From NCBI GenBank assembly GCA_964484395.1, contig CAZAFM010000005.1, positions 1 through 40,324 of the forward strand: a DNA stretch of 40,324 bases. The letters are read 5' to 3'. A program made the translations under genes and the position numbers. The notes below the pieces were generated by a model. The model saw only the letters and a program-made list of their open reading frames with translations. It was not told the DNA's origin and did no database searches. Shown here one piece after another: positions 31,852 to 40,324 of this stretch; the stretch's first letter is position 1, and every line of letters starts with the position of its first letter. The DNA comes from CAZAFM01 sp964484395. Lineage in GTDB: Bacteria > Campylobacterota > Campylobacteria > Campylobacterales > CAZAFM01.

Positions 31852-34473
31852 TTATATCTCTCTTTGTCTCTCTATCTCTTTAAAAGTCTCTATGACATCA
31901 CCTGTTTTAATGTCATTGAACTTCTCTATTCCTATACCACACTCAAGACCCTTAGCAACCTCTTTTGCATCATCTTTGAATCTTTTTAGTGAAGAGATAT
32001 TACTCTCATATATTACAACACCATCCCTAATGATTCTAGCTTTAAAGCCTCTGTTTATAGAGCCATCAGTTACCATGCAACCCGCTATATTTCCTATCTT
32101 AGGAACACTAAACACATCCCTTACTTCTGCTTGTCCACTTACCTCTTCTTCAACAATAGGTGACATCATTCCACCAATTATAGCTTTTATATCATCTATT
32201 AGGTCGTATATGATTGAATAAGTTCTTATCTGTATATCTTGATTTTTCGCTTTTTGCTTCACTGAGCCAGTTGGTCTTACATTGAAGCCTAGTATCACAC
32301 AGTTTTGTGAGGCTGAGGCTAGTGTTAAATCACTCTCTGTTATTCCACCTACTGCTTGGTGGATTACATTTACCTTTACTTCCTCATTTTTTAGCTTATC
32401 AAGTGAGCCCTTTATAGCCTCAAGACTTCCTTGTACATCTGTTTTGATAATAACTGGTAGGCTTTGAAGATTACCCTCTTTAACTCTCTCTCCAAGCTCT
32501 TCAAAAGAGACTTTTGTGGACTTACTAAGCTCTTTTTGCCTTAGATAATCAGCCCTTTTTTGCGCAAACTCTTTAGCCTTAGCATCACTCTCTACAGCTA
32601 TCAGTATAGACCCAGCAGGTGGTACATCATCAAGTCCTGTTATCACACCTACTTCTGAGGGTCCTATGTTTAATAGTGGCTTTCCTAGATCATCACTTAG
32701 AGCTCTTATCCTACCTGAGGTAGTATCTACAACTACACTATCACCAACATTTAGAGTACCATTTTGCACAATTACTGTAGCTACTGGTCCTCTACCTCTT
32801 TCAAGTGAACTCTCAACTACAACTGCTTTTGCAGCTCTATTAGGGTTTGCTTTTAGCTCTAAGAGTTCTGATTGGAGTAGAATAATCTCAAGCAAATCAT
32901 CAATACCATCTCCAGCAATAGCAGAAACATGAACAAACTCATACTCCCCGCCCCAGTCAACTGGAGTGTAGCCTATTTCTGACATCTGCGATTTGACAAG
33001 GTCTGGGTTTGCTTCTGGCTTATCCATCTTGTTTACTGCTATAACTATTGGAACACCTGAGGCTTTAGCATGTGCTAATGCCTCCTCTGTTTGTGGTCTA
33101 ACACCATCATCAGCAGCCACAACTATAATAACAACATCAGTAGCTTGAGCACCTCTAGCCCTCATCTCAGTAAAAGCCTCATGCCCTGGTGTATCTATAA
33201 AAGTTATCATCCTATCATCTTTTTTGATAGTATAAGCACCTACATGCTGAGTTATCCCACCTGCTTCTGCTGCTGCTACTTTGGCGTTTCTGATATTATC
33301 AAGTAGGGTAGTTTTACCATGGTCAACATGACCCATAATAGTAACAACAGGTGCTCTATCAATTAAATCAGCATCATCAAGTGCGTCATAAGAGCTAACA
33401 TAATCTAACTCTTCAAGAGGATTCATAGTTTTAACCTCAACACCATACTCATCTGCAATAATCTCAATAGTATCTTTATCCAAAAAGTCGTTTTTGGTTA
33501 TCATCATACCCATACTAAAGAGCTTTTTGATGATTTCAGCCACACTAATTCCTAGCTTATCAGCTAGTTCATAGGCTCTTACATCTTCTGGAATGGTTAT
33601 TTGCTTTTGTTGTTCTAGTTTTTGAGGCTCTGGTTTTGGTCTTTTGCTTCTTCTTGAAGAGCGTCTTATTGAAGGCTTTGAGTCATACTTGTTCTGTCTG
33701 AACATCTTAGCCTTTTCAACCTCTTTTTTCTTTTTGTTTACCTCTTCTTCACTCGGTTCATCTTTACTACTAAGATCTGGTAGTACAACCTCTTCTTCTT
33801 CGTCTGCATAGCCTGAATCACTCAAATCTCTCTCGCTTAAAAGGTCTATCTTATGTTGAGCTTTTTTGGTTGGAGGAGCTTTTTTTACTTTTTTCTTCTT
33901 TTTCTTAGAGGCATCTTCATGTTCGCTTTGAGCAGTAATCTCTTTAGTATTCTCTCTTGCTACCTCTAGCATCTCTCTTTCGTGAGCTCTTTTTACCTCT
34001 TCTATGAGTCTTCTTTGTTCAGCTTCTTTTTCTTCTATCTCTTTTTGGATAGCTTCATCTTTTTCTTTTTGTAGTTGCTCTTTTTTGTCTTTATCTTTTT
34101 TCTTGACTATTGTCATCTTTCTTTTGCCAAGTGTTGCCTCAGCTAGACTTCCTGTGATAGCTGCTTTTATAGCTCTGTCTTTATCTTCTTCTTTTTTTGT
34201 TTTTGTCTTAGCACTCTCTTTTTTAGCTTCACTTATCTCAGCTTTTTTAGGCTTAGTATCCTTAGGCTTACTCTCTTTGTCTTCCTCTTTTTTCTTAAAC
34301 TCTGGAGGGATTGCTCCTGTCATAAGATAATTTAGTAGCTTATCTGCCAAGTTCATCTCTACTGTTGAGTTTGCAGCTTTTAGTTCAAGTCCTAAAGAGT
34401 TTAGTTTTTCTAATACCTCTTTTGGTTTTTGTCCCACCTCATTAGCTATATCGCTGACTTTAACTCTATCCAT
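31852..34473 (-). CDS. infB: Translation initiation factor IF-2
   Basis: An 873-residue GTPase that brings fMet-tRNA to the 30S subunit. The N-terminus begins with the small IF2-N domain (VSDIANEVGQKPKEVLEKL); a long, Lys/Glu-rich, low-complexity linker (about 60-300) follows, then a second IF2-N-like domain (YELADKLGISVAEIIKKLF). The G domain has G1 GHVDHGKTT (about 381-389), then DTPGHEAFTEMRARGA and NKMDKPEANPDL. Domains III and IV are in place and close with GFKARIIRDG and GIGIEKFNDIKTGDVIE. The start overlaps the ylxR-like gene by eight bases. Confidence 0.98.
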   Translation of the reverse strand: MDRVKVSDIANEVGQKPKEVLEKLNSLGLELKAANSTVEMNLADKLLNYLMTGAIPPEFKKKEEDKESKPKDTKPKKAEISEAKKESAKTKTKKEEDKDRAIKAAITGSLAEATLGKRKMTIVKKKDKDKKEQLQKEKDEAIQKEIEEKEAEQRRLIEEVKRAHEREMLEVARENTKEITAQSEHEDASKKKKKKVKKAPPTKKAQHKIDLLSERDLSDSGYADEEEEVVLPDLSSKDEPSEEEVNKKKKEVEKAKMFRQNKYDSKPSIRRSSRRSKRPKPEPQKLEQQKQITIPEDVRAYELADKLGISVAEIIKKLFSMGMMITKNDFLDKDTIEIIADEYGVEVKTMNPLEELDYVSSYDALDDADLIDRAPVVTIMGHVDHGKTTLLDNIRNAKVAAAEAGGITQHVGAYTIKKDDRMITFIDTPGHEAFTEMRARGAQATDVVIIVVAADDGVRPQTEEALAHAKASGVPIVIAVNKMDKPEANPDLVKSQMSEIGYTPVDWGGEYEFVHVSAIAGDGIDDLLEIILLQSELLELKANPNRAAKAVVVESSLERGRGPVATVIVQNGTLNVGDSVVVDTTSGRIRALSDDLGKPLLNIGPSEVGVITGLDDVPPAGSILIAVESDAKAKEFAQKRADYLRQKELSKSTKVSFEELGERVKEGNLQSLPVIIKTDVQGSLEAIKGSLDKLKNEEVKVNVIHQAVGGITESDLTLASASQNCVILGFNVRPTGSVKQKAKNQDIQIRTYSIIYDLIDDIKAIIGGMMSPIVEEEVSGQAEVRDVFSVPKIGNIAGCMVTDGSINRGFKARIIRDGVVIYESNISSLKRFKDDAKEVAKGLECGIGIEKFNDIKTGDVIETFKEIERQREI

Positions 34474-34714
34474 TAGCCAAAATCTCCTTCAATTCTTGAT
34501 TATATATTTCTTTATCTTTTTTGTTTTTTTTGCAGCTCTTTGCTATCGATACTCCGATACTTTTGCTATGTTTGCATTTTTCACAAATATAAAAACTTCT
34601 TCCTATTCCGTTAAAAAGTGTTAGTGATTGTTTTTTGCACTGAAGTCGAAGTAACTCATTTTGGCTGAATCTTTCTTTGCAATGTATACACATTCTAATT
34701 GGTTTAGCTCGCAA
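34466..34714 (-). CDS. YlxR-like RNA-binding protein (DUF448)
   Basis: An 82-residue basic protein matching the YlxR/DUF448 fold that precedes infB in many bacteria. Marks are the opening RMCIHCKERFSQNELLRLQC, in which the first Cys pair replaces the usual RTC..C, and a second cluster CEKCKHSKSIGVSIAKSCKK. The family often binds RNA and regulates RNase P or ribosomal genes. Very Lys-rich at the end. nusA, which often lies ahead, is not here. Confidence 0.8.
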   Translation of the reverse strand: MRAKPIRMCIHCKERFSQNELLRLQCKKQSLTLFNGIGRSFYICEKCKHSKSIGVSIAKSCKKNKKDKEIYNQELKEILANG

Positions 34715-34744
34715 TTATATCAAAACCTTTCTTTAAATGCAAAA

Positions 34745-35629
34745 TCACTCACTAACAACTTCAACCCCTGTATTATTGAATGTTAGTAGTTTGACTTCAA
34801 AGTGTGGAAACTTATCTTGAAGTTTTTGTTGAACTCTTTTTGCATCATTTTTGTAGACTATATTAAAAAAGGTAGAACCACTTCCGGAGAGTGTACTCAT
34901 CAAAACCCCTTCAGCAATAGCTGCTTTTTGTACCTCAAAAAGTTCAGGAAATATTTTCATTCTATAAGTTTGATGTATCCTATCTTCAGCAGCTAGCTTT
35001 AAAAGCCCCCAATCTTTTGAGAAAAAAGCAGCTGTCATAAGAGAGCTTCTAGCTATATTGTAGACTGCATCTTGCTTTAGGTATCTTTTTGGTAGAACTG
35101 TTCTAGCTCTTTTTGTTGACATAGGATTTGGTGGTATTACTACTACTGCTTGTACATCATCTGGAATATGTGCTTTTTTGTAAAAAACCTTATTGTACTT
35201 CTCAAGTGAAACAGTAAAACCTCCTACAATAGCAGGAGTGATATTATCAGGATGAAGCTCATACTTAAAAGCTAGGTTTAGAATATCTCTTTTGTTTATT
35301 GGCTTCTCAGCCATAGCGTAAGCCCCAGTAATAGCACCAGTAATCACAGCAGAGCTACTTCCAAGACCTCTTGAGATGGGGATGTTGTTGTTAAACTGAA
35401 ACCTAAAATTATCCTCTTTTCCACAAAGGGCAAGATATGTTTCATTAAATATCCTAACGAAGAGGTTATCTTTTTTTAGCTTTTTTATGTTCTCTCCACT
35501 TCCCTTTATAGAGATACTTGTAAATTTAGCTCTATTTATAATCGCTTCATTTTTAAGATTTAGCGCAATTCCTAGCGTATCAAAGCCAGGTCCCATATTT
35601 GCACTAGTAGCAGGAACGATAATCTTCAA
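34745..35629 (-). CDS. thrB: Homoserine kinase
   Basis: A 294-residue GHMP kinase that phosphorylates homoserine on the way to threonine. It has the N-terminal VPATSANMGPGFDTLGIAL, the ATP-binding GHMP motif PISRGLGSSSAVITG at about 81-95 and a C-terminal STLSGSGSTFFNIV that closes the active site. Length is normal. It follows tsaB by nine bases. The order lpxC-tsaB-thrB-ylxR-infB is as in C. jejuni Cj0132-Cj0136. Confidence 0.96.
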   Translation of the reverse strand: MKIIVPATSANMGPGFDTLGIALNLKNEAIINRAKFTSISIKGSGENIKKLKKDNLFVRIFNETYLALCGKEDNFRFQFNNNIPISRGLGSSSAVITGAITGAYAMAEKPINKRDILNLAFKYELHPDNITPAIVGGFTVSLEKYNKVFYKKAHIPDDVQAVVVIPPNPMSTKRARTVLPKRYLKQDAVYNIARSSLMTAAFFSKDWGLLKLAAEDRIHQTYRMKIFPELFEVQKAAIAEGVLMSTLSGSGSTFFNIVYKNDAKRVQQKLQDKFPHFEVKLLTFNNTGVEVVSE

Positions 35630-35638
35630 AAAAATCCT

Positions 35639-36094
35639 TTAAATTGCAGGCAGAAAGTAAAACGGCTCTAGATTGTCATCAAACTCATCACACTCTAAAG
35701 TACTCGGAAGTTCTATTGCTTCATCTATACTCTCTTTTGTGATAGTAATTCTATCCTCTTTTTTTAAAAATGAGCTGTTTTTAGTAGCTCTGATGGCTCT
35801 ATTTTTACTAAAAAAGAATGAGTCAGTGGCTTTAAGCTTGACATTCATGCTTATAGAGAGTGTTTTTAAAAATATATAAGTGACCTTCAAAGCCATAAAA
35901 CTTCCAGGTCCTCTTGCATAGTAGATTGTCTCTATATCATAGCTTTGTAAAAGTGGCTTGAATATCTCATAAAGAGCAACTGAGCATTTTTTCTCACAAA
36001 CAAACTCCTCTTTTTTTACCCCATCTATATAGATAGCATAACGAATAGGGGAGGTGGCGGAGTAGAGTAGAAGTGAGACCTTAGATTTTGGCAT
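35639..36094 (-). CDS. tsaB: TsaB-like protein for tRNA t6A modification
   Basis: About 151 residues with the ASKHA-fold start LLLYSATSPIRYAIYIDGVKK and the core YYARGPGSFMALKVTYIFLKTLS, which corresponds to the GPGSFTGLRIG motif of TsaB, with two changes. It is far shorter than E. coli TsaB (231 residues) and lacks the C-terminal subdomain; short TsaB forms are usual in Campylobacterota. It would be the scaffold between TsaD and TsaE. The reading frame may begin at TTG 36106, but ATG 36094 is the better start; both overlap lpxC. Confidence 0.8.
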   Translation of the reverse strand: MPKSKVSLLLYSATSPIRYAIYIDGVKKEEFVCEKKCSVALYEIFKPLLQSYDIETIYYARGPGSFMALKVTYIFLKTLSISMNVKLKATDSFFFSKNRAIRATKNSSFLKKEDRITITKESIDEAIELPSTLECDEFDDNLEPFYFLPAI

Positions 36095-36968
36095 ATGAAC
36101 GAACAAACTCCTCTTTTAGCTCAGAAGCTCTTACCACTTCATAAGCCTCTGGACTCTCAAGTAGTTTGCAGACAAGCTGATAGTTTAGCTTATGACTTCC
36201 TGCAAATGAACTGTATTTGGCGCAAATAGGCTTTCCTATGAGTGAGAGGTCACCTATTGCATCTAGAATCTTATGTCTTACAAACTCATTTTTAAACCTC
36301 AACCCTTCTGGATTTAGCACTTTTTTGTCATCTAAGACTATTGCATTATCAAGTGAGCCTCCTAGGGCTAAACCTATGCTTCTTAGATACTGCACCTCTT
36401 TTAAAAAGCCAAAAGTTCTAGCTCTTGCTATCTCTTTTTTATACTCTTTGGAACTGAATTCAAATCTATGTTTTTGGTTTTTGATAATAGGATGAGGAAA
36501 CTCTATCTCAAACTCAAAAATAGGTGTTTTTGAAGGTGAGAGGTGGACATATTTTCTCTCATCTTTTATTATGACATCCTCTTTTAAGACTACAATCTCT
36601 TTTTGTCTTGATTGTTCAACCACACCTACTTCATCAAGTAGAAGGCAAAAACCAATACTACTCCCATCTAGAATGGGCATCTCTTCGTTGTTTACTGAGA
36701 TTTTGAGATTATCTATCCCATAAGCATATATGGCAGATAAAAAATGCTCTATGGTGTGTATAGTAGCCTCATCTTTTGATATGGTTGTTGCATTTTGGGT
36801 TGAGGTGACATTTGAAGTGCTAAGTGGGACGCTAATATTTAGGTCGCTTCTATAAAACACTATTCCACTATCTTCCTCAAGTGGTTCTAACTTCATCTGT
36901 ACAGGAACGCCTTTATGAAGTCCTATTCCGACAATTTCTATAGATTTTTTAAGTGTTCTTTGGAGCAA
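36081..36968 (-). CDS. lpxC: UDP-3-O-acyl-N-acetylglucosamine deacetylase
   Basis: A 295-residue zinc deacetylase for the committed step of lipid A synthesis. The start TLKKSIEIVGIGLHKGVPVQ and the zinc-binding HTIEHFLSAIYAYGIDNL (about 70-87) are typical. A second active-site region RHKILDAIGDLSLIG lies near 230, and a catalytic His near 257 in FAGSHKLNYQLV. Length is standard. It lies back to back with minC (no gap), and waaA, another lipid A/Kdo gene, is elsewhere in this window. Confidence 0.97.
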   Translation of the reverse strand: MLQRTLKKSIEIVGIGLHKGVPVQMKLEPLEEDSGIVFYRSDLNISVPLSTSNVTSTQNATTISKDEATIHTIEHFLSAIYAYGIDNLKISVNNEEMPILDGSSIGFCLLLDEVGVVEQSRQKEIVVLKEDVIIKDERKYVHLSPSKTPIFEFEIEFPHPIIKNQKHRFEFSSKEYKKEIARARTFGFLKEVQYLRSIGLALGGSLDNAIVLDDKKVLNPEGLRFKNEFVRHKILDAIGDLSLIGKPICAKYSSFAGSHKLNYQLVCKLLESPEAYEVVRASELKEEFVRSYAKI

Positions 36969-37538
36969 CTATATTTCCTCAACTACAACTTTCTCACCAT
37001 TTTCTGCTACTTTTTTTAGCCCACCATCAAAAAGCGAGCTTTCAAGTATTTCACCATTAAAAATTATACTACCACTAACCTTACCTTTGAGTATTATAAA
37101 TTTGCCCCTTACCTCAAGCGAGCCATCTATATCACCATAAATACTTACTTCACCATCTACCTCTATTCTAGCTCCACTATTTACCCTTCCAAAAAGTGTG
37201 AAGCTTCCAGTATGCTCTATACTAGTCCCGCTTCTTAGGGTTTTGTTTAGCACTAGATGGGTTTGGGTGTTTCTGTCTTCACTCTTGTTTTCATCTACTT
37301 GTGTCACATGAGATATAACCTCTTTCTTGCTGATACTATATTTTGGAAAGTCTCCGTTATCTACTATATATCTTAAAGAGTGTTTTTTGGCAATATTCTC
37401 ACACTCTTTTGTACACTCTTTTAAAACCACTAGGTAGTTTTTGATAAGAGCACCATTTTTGGTTAAAAGAGTATCTAATGAAGTAGCATCATCACAAGTT
37501 ATATCAAATATTTTGATATTTTTCTGCTTTGCTTGCAT
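36969..37538 (-). CDS. minC: Septum site-determining protein MinC
   Basis: A 189-residue inhibitor of FtsZ ring formation away from midcell. The C-terminal half has the right-handed beta-helix repeats of MinC (GRVNSGARIEVDGEVSIYG, DGSLEVRGKFIIL), and the segment before it (LNKTLRSGTSIEHTGSFTLFG) matches the family linker. The N-terminal half is quite diverged. minD and minE are not in the window; their presence elsewhere is assumed. It shares one base with the stop of the M23 peptidase gene upstream, suggesting co-translation with a cell-wall hydrolase. Confidence 0.87.
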   Translation of the reverse strand: MQAKQKNIKIFDITCDDATSLDTLLTKNGALIKNYLVVLKECTKECENIAKKHSLRYIVDNGDFPKYSISKKEVISHVTQVDENKSEDRNTQTHLVLNKTLRSGTSIEHTGSFTLFGRVNSGARIEVDGEVSIYGDIDGSLEVRGKFIILKGKVSGSIIFNGEILESSLFDGGLKKVAENGEKVVVEEI

Positions 37539-38899
37539 TAACTTCCTTGGGATATGATTTGTTTACTTGAATCTATGATAGAGAAAATATTATCACTTAG
37601 CCATTTACTATCCATCCACTCTTCTGGTCTAACCTCGACCCCTTGAACTATCACTCCAAAGTGCAAGTGATCCCCAAGTGCTAGCCCGGTAATCCCTGTT
37701 TTTCCTATTAGTGTATCTTTGGGGATATTCTCTCCTTGATCTACATACATCTGTGAGCAGTGGGAGTATAGGGTCGATAATCCTAGTCCATGATATAAAA
37801 TAATAGTATTCCCATAAATTCCATTAAACCCTGCAAAAGACACATAGCTACTGTTATCACTGTACAAATCAGCATTCTGCGTGCTTGCTAAATCAAGCCC
37901 CATATGATAAGAGTCGCTAATCTTTTGTCCATTATATTGATAGCTTCTATATGTCCCAAAGCTAGAGACTGCTGCTCCGTTTTTTAGAGGATTGATGGGA
38001 TTGAATTGAAAGTTTTTAACTACATAGTTTTTGTCTATCTTGCTTGTAACTTCCTCTATTGTTTTGTAGTTCTGTTTTCTCATCTCTTCATTTACTAGCT
38101 TGAACCTCTGCAATAAAGGAAGTGAAGTATCTCCACCTGTTTCTTCTAATAGTGTGGTTATTTTGCCCTCGATAAAGCTCTCTTTTATAGTGATGTTTGA
38201 AGTCTTGTACTGCTTATCTTTTAGAAAAAAGTTAACCGGAGTTATTGCCTTGTTGCCTGCTTTATCAGTAGCTGAAATTGTTACTTTAAATCCATTATCA
38301 TGTATTGACCAAGCTACAAGAGATATGTAGTGATTGTCATCTAAAAACTTTTGAGGCATGAATTCTCTTCCATTAGCTTCTATTTTTATATCTTTTAGAT
38401 TGTCATCTTGTGCTTTGAAGATTATAATTGCACTACCACCTTTTGTAATTCCATAGGAGCGATCTATGATGGATAGAATTGGTTTTTTTCTATCTATTAT
38501 GACATCTACAGTTTGAGTTTGTGTGTTGCCTGAGAGCATATTTCCTTTTGAGCTATCTGTGACACTTATTTCTAACTTTAGGTCGTTGCTGATGTTTTGC
38601 CATCTTCTTAGATCTACATCTACACTTAGACTCTTTGTAGAATTCTGTAGATTCTCGTTGATGGTGGTCAAAACCTTATCTCCATCAAGCGCACTTATCT
38701 TATAGTTTTTGATACCACTATCATCACTAAAGCTTACTACTATAGGTTCTTTTCCGTTCCACTGTATACTCTGGTCTATATCAATAACTGGAGGATTTTG
38801 CTCAAACTCCTCTGAATTTGACATAAAAAATATACCTGTAATGATAACTATCAAAACAAGCATAAAAGCTACTTTCCCAAGCCCTCTACTTCTTCTCAT
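37538..38899 (-). CDS. M23 family metallopeptidase (peptidoglycan hydrolase), membrane-anchored
   Basis: A 453-residue protein with an N-terminal membrane helix (GKVAFMLVLIVIITGIFFM), then beta-sandwich-like repeats of about 240 residues (VVSFSDDSGIKNYKISALDG; SIIDRSYGITKGG) and a C-terminal LytM/M23 domain. Its zinc site has HMGLDLAS (His about 331, Asp about 335) and HLHFG near 412, with YHGLGLSTLYSHCSQM between them, so the catalytic residues look intact. It would cut peptide cross-links in peptidoglycan; C. jejuni Cj0131 is the likely counterpart. It overlaps the DHH gene by 14 bases and minC by one. Confidence 0.9.
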   Translation of the reverse strand: MRRSRGLGKVAFMLVLIVIITGIFFMSNSEEFEQNPPVIDIDQSIQWNGKEPIVVSFSDDSGIKNYKISALDGDKVLTTINENLQNSTKSLSVDVDLRRWQNISNDLKLEISVTDSSKGNMLSGNTQTQTVDVIIDRKKPILSIIDRSYGITKGGSAIIIFKAQDDNLKDIKIEANGREFMPQKFLDDNHYISLVAWSIHDNGFKVTISATDKAGNKAITPVNFFLKDKQYKTSNITIKESFIEGKITTLLEETGGDTSLPLLQRFKLVNEEMRKQNYKTIEEVTSKIDKNYVVKNFQFNPINPLKNGAAVSSFGTYRSYQYNGQKISDSYHMGLDLASTQNADLYSDNSSYVSFAGFNGIYGNTIILYHGLGLSTLYSHCSQMYVDQGENIPKDTLIGKTGITGLALGDHLHFGVIVQGVEVRPEEWMDSKWLSDNIFSIIDSSKQIISQGS

Positions 38900-39830
38900 A
38901 AATCTCCCTAAACTTTTGTATTACTATATTTTTTGCTTCTTCTATGCTTTTTGCATGTAGTTTTCCACCAGCTGCTAGCCTATGACCTCCGCCACTAAAC
39001 TCTTTAGCAATCTCTGAAACATCCCTCTTTTTGCTTCTAAAAGAGAGCTTATATCTATCCTCTAGTTCTACTAAAAAAACAGCTACTTCAACTATCTCAA
39101 GCTCAAGGGGTATAGATGCAAAGCCCTCAGTATCACTAAGATGCGCACCACTACTTTTGAAGTCCTGTTTTTTTAGAGTGATAAGTCCAAGTCTTCCTTC
39201 AAGTAGTAGCTCTAGACTTTTTAGAGCTTCTGTTTTAAGCCTTATTTTAGCAAGTGAAGAGCTTTTGTTTAGCACTCTATCAACAAGTTCTAAATTAGCT
39301 CCAAGCTCCAACAAATGCGAGGCTATAGCAAAACACTCACTATCAACTCTATCGGTAGAAAAAAAGAGCGAATCAGATGCAATGGCAAGCAAAATTGCAC
39401 TAGCACATCTACTGTTTATACCCTTTTGAGAGTTTCTAAGCAAATTATATACCACCACACCAGTAGCAGCAGCATTCTCATCTATAAGCTCTATATCGGC
39501 AAAAGCCTCATGCCTTAGGTGGTGATCTATAGTGATAATAGGTGAGTTAAAATCATCCCTGCTAAAACCACTTCTAGCTAAATCAGCACAGTCAACAAAT
39601 ATAGCTAAATCGCTTTTTGGAGGCTTCCTTAGGGTCTTGATAGACTCATCAAACTTCTTTAGATATAGAGGTATCTCCTCTATGTTTACAACCTTAGCAG
39701 TTTTCCCAAGTGATGTTATATACTCATACATGCTTAGGGCTGAGCCATATGAGTCTGCATCTATATTTTTGTGGGTAATTATTGATATTTTATTTGAGTT
39801 TTCTATGTATCTTAGTATTTCTACTGACAA
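38886..39830 (-). CDS. DHH/DHHA1 family phosphoesterase
   Basis: A 314-residue bimetal phosphoesterase. The first motif HKNIDADSYGSALSMYEY, the Asp in FVDCADLAR, the DHH motif (TIDHHLRHEAF near residue 101) and the DHHA1 glycine-rich GGGHRLAAGG near 281 are all present. Relatives cut nanoRNA (NrnA), pAp or cyclic dinucleotides; here no PAS or GGDEF domain precedes it, so it is of the stand-alone NrnA type, but the exact substrate is open. The start is TTG (39830). A 66-base gap separates it from the divergent last gene. Confidence 0.9.
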   Translation of the reverse strand: MSVEILRYIENSNKISIITHKNIDADSYGSALSMYEYITSLGKTAKVVNIEEIPLYLKKFDESIKTLRKPPKSDLAIFVDCADLARSGFSRDDFNSPIITIDHHLRHEAFADIELIDENAAATGVVVYNLLRNSQKGINSRCASAILLAIASDSLFFSTDRVDSECFAIASHLLELGANLELVDRVLNKSSSLAKIRLKTEALKSLELLLEGRLGLITLKKQDFKSSGAHLSDTEGFASIPLELEIVEVAVFLVELEDRYKLSFRSKKRDVSEIAKEFSGGGHRLAAGGKLHAKSIEEAKNIVIQKFREIYEKK

Positions 39831-39896
39831 AACCTACCTTTTGATTTCTTTGTGATAGAATAGTAATAAAAATTTGCTTACAGATAAGGATGGAGG

Positions 39897-40324
39897 ATGG
39901 ATGAGTTTAAAAAACCAATAGACCTTTTTCACAAAAACTTTCTTCAAAAGCTTTTGCTGTACTGGGAAACAAGACATCTGGATGACAAGATAGAGAGGAT
40001 TATCACTATTTTTGCAGCAACTATATATTTTGACAAGGCGATATACTCCGAAGAGATAGAGATGGTCAAAGAGAAGCTAAATAGGCTCATTCCAAACCCT
40101 GCAAAAGCAGATGTTATATATGAGAGAGTGCGTCTAAAAACAGAGGAGTATATAGAGCATCCTGAGGTTTTTGATGAAGATTTAAAGCTAGCTGTAAGAT
40201 ACATCATAGATGATATACAACTCTACTCATTAGTAAAAGATATCCTAGAGGCAGACAAAACTAACAACCCAAACGAGGAGCAACAACTAGAAAATCTCAT
40301 AAAAGAGGAGTATGATAGACAGTA
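39897..40324 (+). CDS. Unrecognised protein, 3' end beyond the window
   Basis: The frame is open for 142 codons from ATG 39897 to the window end. AAGGA at 39886-39890 gives a suitable ribosome site. Two other ATGs nearby (39890, 39901) run into stops after a few codons and were rejected. The product starts MDEFKKPIDLFHKNFLQKLL and is helical and acidic. A stretch around residues 40-62 (TIFAATIYFDKAIYSEEIEM) recalls TerB-like helical domains, without a firm match. No enzyme motif seen. Confidence 0.6.
   Translation, partial: MDEFKKPIDLFHKNFLQKLLLYWETRHLDDKIERIITIFAATIYFDKAIYSEEIEMVKEKLNRLIPNPAKADVIYERVRLKTEEYIEHPEVFDEDLKLAVRYIIDDIQLYSLVKDILEADKTNNPNEEQQLENLIKEEYDRQ

Noticed and set aside
31775..32221. 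Open frame of 148 codons on the plus strand
   Set aside because: Antisense to the 3' end of infB and the start of rbfA, both certain genes; no sign of independent coding.
1..40324. tRNA, rRNA, CRISPR array, IS element or prophage
   Set aside because: No cloverleaf-like block, rRNA signature, regularly spaced repeat, transposase or integrase reading was found; all gaps are under 200 bases.

Overview
The window is AT-rich bacterial chromosome that looks like a member of the Campylobacterota (former Epsilonproteobacteria), probably a free-living, motile relative of Sulfurimonas or Arcobacter. I base this on gene order. M23 peptidase-minC-lpxC-tsaB-thrB-ylxR-infB-rbfA-rimP-ribD and cheZ-U32-DUF3972-grx-glyQ-nif3-zinc ribbon-waaA follow blocks I recall from Campylobacter jejuni (about Cj0131-Cj0138 and Cj0700-Cj0708). 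The divergent CheZ next to glnA, the zinc-ribbon FlgZ-like protein and a glutamine synthetase without an adenylylation Tyr fit the same group. Placement below phylum is a guess. Genes are tightly packed, often with 1-4 base overlaps. I saw no tRNA, rRNA, IS element or CRISPR array, and no gene-free stretch over 300 bases.

Layout. 1-604: 3' end of a chemoreceptor with a CZB zinc-binding domain. 609-3163 (minus): sulfotransferase, glycosyltransferase-like ORF and TPR protein; the last two appear to be one gene cut by an in-frame TGA at a probable Trp codon. 3239-7967 (plus): type I secretion ABC transporter, HlyD-type adaptor, a Cache-type membrane protein with no output domain, and a small exported protein. 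7969-10594 (minus): a proton-channel pair, a MotB/OmpA-like protein and a MotA/TolQ-like protein with a tail of about 400 residues. This accessory half (609-10594) is the least conventional part. 10724-13942 (plus): ilvE, an SPFH protein, hisIE and a DUF2393 protein. 13966-27293 (minus): DUF4168 protein, rluA-type pseudouridine synthase, a tripartite RND efflux operon, waaA, zinc-ribbon protein, nif3, glyQ, glutaredoxin, DUF3972, a possible 27-residue ORF, a U32 protein and cheZ. 27478-30082 (plus): glnA and flhB. 30062-39830 (minus): ribD, rimP, rbfA, infB, ylxR, thrB, tsaB, lpxC, minC, an M23 peptidase and a DHH phosphoesterase. 39897 to the end (plus): the start of an unrecognised gene.

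How it fits together. The 10.7-40.3 kb part is mostly conserved housekeeping (translation initiation and ribosome maturation, lipid A/Kdo synthesis, amino acids, cell division, flagellum and chemotaxis). The RND pump sits between waaA and rluA, which I recall as neighbours in C. jejuni. The 0.6-10.6 kb part looks like a surface module: a secretion channel for an unseen large substrate, possible sugar and sulfate transferases, a periplasmic sensor-like protein and an ion-driven motor resembling ZorAB/MotAB. No Zorya effector genes and no flagellar motor genes flank the motor pair, so its role is open. It is my best candidate for an undescribed system.
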